Of a DNA stretch of 32,223 nt, positions 30,040 to 32,223 are shown in pieces (within the stretch, counting starts at the first letter, position 1; every line of letters begins with the position of its first letter). The stretch lies in assembly GCA_016794035.1 (NCBI GenBank), contig JAEUHS010000112.1, positions 1-32,223 of the forward strand. Reading direction: 5' to 3'. Origin of the DNA: Planctomycetota bacterium. GTDB taxonomy: Bacteria > Planctomycetota > UBA1135 > UBA2386. The notes beneath the pieces are model-generated. The model was not told the DNA's origin. It did not search any database and saw only the letters and a program-made list of their open reading frames with translations. Both the position numbers and the translations under genes were made by a program.

Positions 30040-32223
30040 TCAGCGCGCCGGATCGGCAGGTCGGCGGCGCCGCGACCGGATCGCCAGCGCCAGCAGCGCG
30101 GCGGCGGCCAGGGCCGCGAGCCCGAGTCCCGGAACGAGACCGGGGCAGCGGTAGCGGAACTGCACCCGGCAGGCGCGATCGGGCAGCGGCACCACCCGCT
30201 GGCTGTGGTTGGCGCGCCGGATCGGGACCGGCTCGCCGTCGACGGTCGCGGTCCAACCCGGCAGGAACGTGTCGGCGAGCACCAGCCACGGCGCGCGGCC
30301 GGGCCCGACCTCGAGTTCGATCCGGGTCGGGTGGTCGGTGACGAAGCGCACCGTGCGGGCCCCGGTCGCCGCGGGCGGCGGCGCCGGGGTCGGGATCGGC
30401 GGCGCGGGCGGCGCGTCGGCCGCGAGCACCAGCGCGGCGTCGCGCGGCGCGAGCCGCGGGTCGGCCAGCGCCGCGACCACGTCGGCGTCGCTCGGCAGCA
30501 CCCGCAGGGCCGGCACCGAGAACGCGCGCGGCAGCGGGTGCGGCCGTTCGTAGACGAAGAACGCGCCGCGCGGCCCGCGCAGCTCCGGCCCGACCCGCGC
30601 GCCGGCGTGCTGCAGTTCGTCGGTGCTGAGCACGTAGCGCACGCCCAGCAGGTCGAGCAGCGGGTGTTCGAGCGGGCTTTGGAACGCGTAGGGCACGGCC
30701 GGTGGCGGTTCGCCCGGCCGCGGCAGTGCGTCGGGCAGCGACAGCACGAGGTAGCCCTTCGCCGCCGTGCGCGGTCCCCAGTACGGCCCGAGCATCGCCT
30801 CGATCGGCTGTGCCGAGTGGCCGTCGTAGTGGGTGTAGAAGTGCAGGTCGCGCACGCCGGGCGCCATCAGCTCGCCGGGCGGCAGCTGGTCGGGCAGCTT
30901 CGGTTCGATGCTCGCGCGTACGATCGTGAAGCCGCCGTCGGCGGCGGCGGCGCGCGCGGCCTCGCGCAGGAACGCGTGCACCGCGGTGTCGGTCGGCTGC
31001 GCGAGCGCGCGGCCGGTCGTCAGCGCCGCGCCGTGCCACGCCAGCTGCAGCAGGGTCGCGATCGCGCCGGCGCGCAGCAGCCACGCCCGCAGCCGCGGCG
31101 CGCGGGCGAGCCCGATCGCGACCAGCAGCGCCGCCGCCAGCAGCAGCCACAGCGCGGCGATGCTGCCCTGTTCGGCCGCGCGCTGGAACGCCGCGGCGAA
31201 GCGATCGCCGGGCACCGGCGGCACGCCGTGCACGTGGTTCACCACGTCCTGCGCGGTGACGCCGAAGCGCTCGGCGATGCGCCGCGGGGCCCAGGTCGGG
31301 TCGGCGGCCTGCGCCGCGGCCGGCAGCGGCAGCAGCCAGCACGCCGCGGCCGCGAGCAGCAGCGACAGCCCCGCGAGCGCGAACGGCAGCCGGCGACCGG
31401 GTCGCTGCAGGCGGTCGAAGCCGAGCGCCGCCAGCCACGCGACCAGCACGGTCGCGGGCGCCAGCCAGCGCATCGGCCAGACGTTCTGCACCAGCGGCAG
31501 CCGGAACAGCAGGTCGAGGCCCGGCAGGTACAACGCCATGCCGAGCGCGAGCGCGAACGCCGCCAGCGCGAAGCCGCGGCGCCGGCCGCGCGCGGCGACG
31601 GCGCCGGCGACCGCGAGCAGGAACCCGAGCGTGCCGGGGAACACCGCGTACTCGGTGTAGTTGTAGTTCGGCAGCGCCTGCTTGCCGGCCAGGTCGCAGC
31701 GCCGCGTCAGCAGCAGCGCCAGCGGCGACTGCGTGTAGGGGATCGGGTCCGCCGCCGTCGGCGGCCCGATCAGGTCGGGCGCCAGGTAGCCGGTGAGGCC
31801 GAAGGCGTCGAACGCGCTGCCGGCGATGTCCTGCTCGGCCGGCGTCGGCGTGCGCGCGCTGTGCGGGAAGAACTGCAGCGACGGCAGCACCTGCGGCAGC
31901 GCCAGCAGGCCGCCGAGCAGCAGCGCCAGCAGCAGCCGCGCCGCCAGCCGCACGCCATCGCGCAGCGAGCCGTGCCGCACGCGTTCGCCGACCAGCCACG
32001 CCACCCACAGGCCCGCGAACAGCGACGTCGTCGCGGCGAACGGCGGGAAGCCGCCGAGCCAGGTCATCGCGAACGCGCCGGCGGTCGCCGCCAGCGGTCC
32101 GGGGCGCAGCGGCTCGTCGCGCGCGAGCCGCAGCAGCGCCCACAACACGCCGGGCAGCCAGACGAAGCTCGCCAGCCGCATCCAGAAGAAGGCGTTGGTC
32201 GCCATCGGCGCCGACAGCTCGAA
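30040..32223 (-). CDS. YfhO-family membrane protein (5' partial)
   Basis: The frame stays open to the window edge (the last codons read FELSAP before an internal Met at 32205), so the start lies outside. At least 727 residues are present. The N-terminal half has many hydrophobic helices, including LAARLLLALLLGGLLALPQV. Loop motifs typical of YfhO follow: GLTGYLAPDLIGPP, then LPNYNYTEYAVFPGTLGFLL and PMRWLAPATVLVAWLAALGF. The C-terminal soluble part contains the signature DTFLPGWTATVDGEPVPI with RANHSQRVVPLP, and the chain ends with one more helix and a basic tail. YfhO glycosylates lipoteichoic acid in Bacillus; relatives in other bacteria are thought to act on surface glycans. It is cotranscribed, probably, with the membrane protein downstream. 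Confidence 0.88.
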   Translation of the reverse strand, partial: FELSAPMATNAFFWMRLASFVWLPGVLWALLRLARDEPLRPGPLAATAGAFAMTWLGGFPPFAATTSLFAGLWVAWLVGERVRHGSLRDGVRLAARLLLALLLGGLLALPQVLPSLQFFPHSARTPTPAEQDIAGSAFDAFGLTGYLAPDLIGPPTAADPIPYTQSPLALLLTRRCDLAGKQALPNYNYTEYAVFPGTLGFLLAVAGAVAARGRRRGFALAAFALALGMALYLPGLDLLFRLPLVQNVWPMRWLAPATVLVAWLAALGFDRLQRPGRRLPFALAGLSLLLAAAACWLLPLPAAAQAADPTWAPRRIAERFGVTAQDVVNHVHGVPPVPGDRFAAAFQRAAEQGSIAALWLLLAAALLVAIGLARAPRLRAWLLRAGAIATLLQLAWHGAALTTGRALAQPTDTAVHAFLREAARAAAADGGFTIVRASIEPKLPDQLPPGELMAPGVRDLHFYTHYDGHSAQPIEAMLGPYWGPRTAAKGYLVLSLPDALPRPGEPPPAVPYAFQSPLEHPLLDLLGVRYVLSTDELQHAGARVGPELRGPRGAFFVYERPHPLPRAFSVPALRVLPSDADVVAALADPRLAPRDAALVLAADAPPAPPIPTPAPPPAATGARTVRFVTDHPTRIELEVGPGRAPWLVLADTFLPGWTATVDGEPVPIRRANHSQRVVPLPDRACRVQFRYRCPGLVPGLGLAALAAAALLALAIRSRRRRPADPAR

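Noticed and set aside
24807..30341. A single open frame of more than 1,800 codons on the plus strand, and other long open frames antisense to known genes
   Set aside because: The frame runs across the DJ-1 gene, ssrA, the VWA gene and the MFS gene in the wrong phase, and its translation is Arg/Ala/Pro-rich low-complexity sequence. Stop codons are rare in every frame of DNA this GC-rich.

Overview
This GC-rich window (roughly 70% G+C by eye) is a bacterial chromosome segment with a nearly complete set of ordinary chromosomal genes and no transposase, integrase, phage gene or CRISPR array. The best guess for the host is a Planctomycetota-like lineage. This is an inference from four things: a secreted seven-motif kelch protein with an unusual N-terminal domain, a HEAT-like plus von Willebrand A (VWA) secreted protein, a cysteine-poor Trm112-like protein next to a tRNA, and two lipoproteins with repeat folds. 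Few genes have a strong Shine-Dalgarno sequence, and several start with GTG. The hexamer TANNNT (TATGCT, TAGACT, TAGCTT, TACGCT) recurs upstream of many genes and is probably the local -10 element.

Layout. 1-2576: the end of a type II secretion/type IV pilus inner-membrane protein (GspF/PilC family), then a membrane histidine kinase 2 nt later. 2761-4908: a large membrane protein with a C-terminal soluble part, convergent with a diguanylate cyclase on the minus strand (4935-5936). 6095-9395: the classical translation operon rpsB-tsf-pyrH-frr behind a good promoter. 9483-9853: tRNA-Lys(TTT) and a Trm112-like protein. 9986-12316: a PpiD/SurA-type membrane-anchored chaperone-like protein. 12380-15048: a minus-strand operon of a DUF2064-VOC fusion, a family 2 glycosyltransferase and a zinc-ribbon methyltransferase, which looks like a glycan or small-molecule modification set. 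15079-17780: a toroid-fold lipoprotein translationally coupled to a fumarylacetoacetate-hydrolase family enzyme. 17954-19516: the kelch protein (minus). 19671-20192: an unknown small protein. 20228-21421: tRNA-dihydrouridine synthase (minus).

21555-21851: two tandem copies of a ~100-nt repeat that end 4 nt from the 3' end of tRNA-Leu(CAG). 21977-25018: smpB, an Asp-box lipoprotein and a DJ-1/PfpI protein. 25021-25615: a dense cluster of hairpins followed by ssrA (tmRNA) on the minus strand, with tag ANTHYSLAA. smpB and ssrA, the two parts of the trans-translation ribosome rescue system, therefore lie 3 kb apart. 25702-28683: the HEAT/VWA protein and an MFS transporter. 28542-32223: two large minus-strand membrane proteins of the GT-C/YfhO type, the first of which overlaps the transporter tail-to-tail by 142 nt.

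Translation, ribosome recycling and rescue (rpsB, tsf, frr, smpB, ssrA, two tRNAs, a dihydrouridine synthase) is the main functional theme. The most interesting unexplained signals are a ~30-nt element shared by two convergent intergenic gaps, the tandem repeat abutting tRNA-Leu, the DUF2064-VOC fusion and the hairpin cluster beside ssrA.
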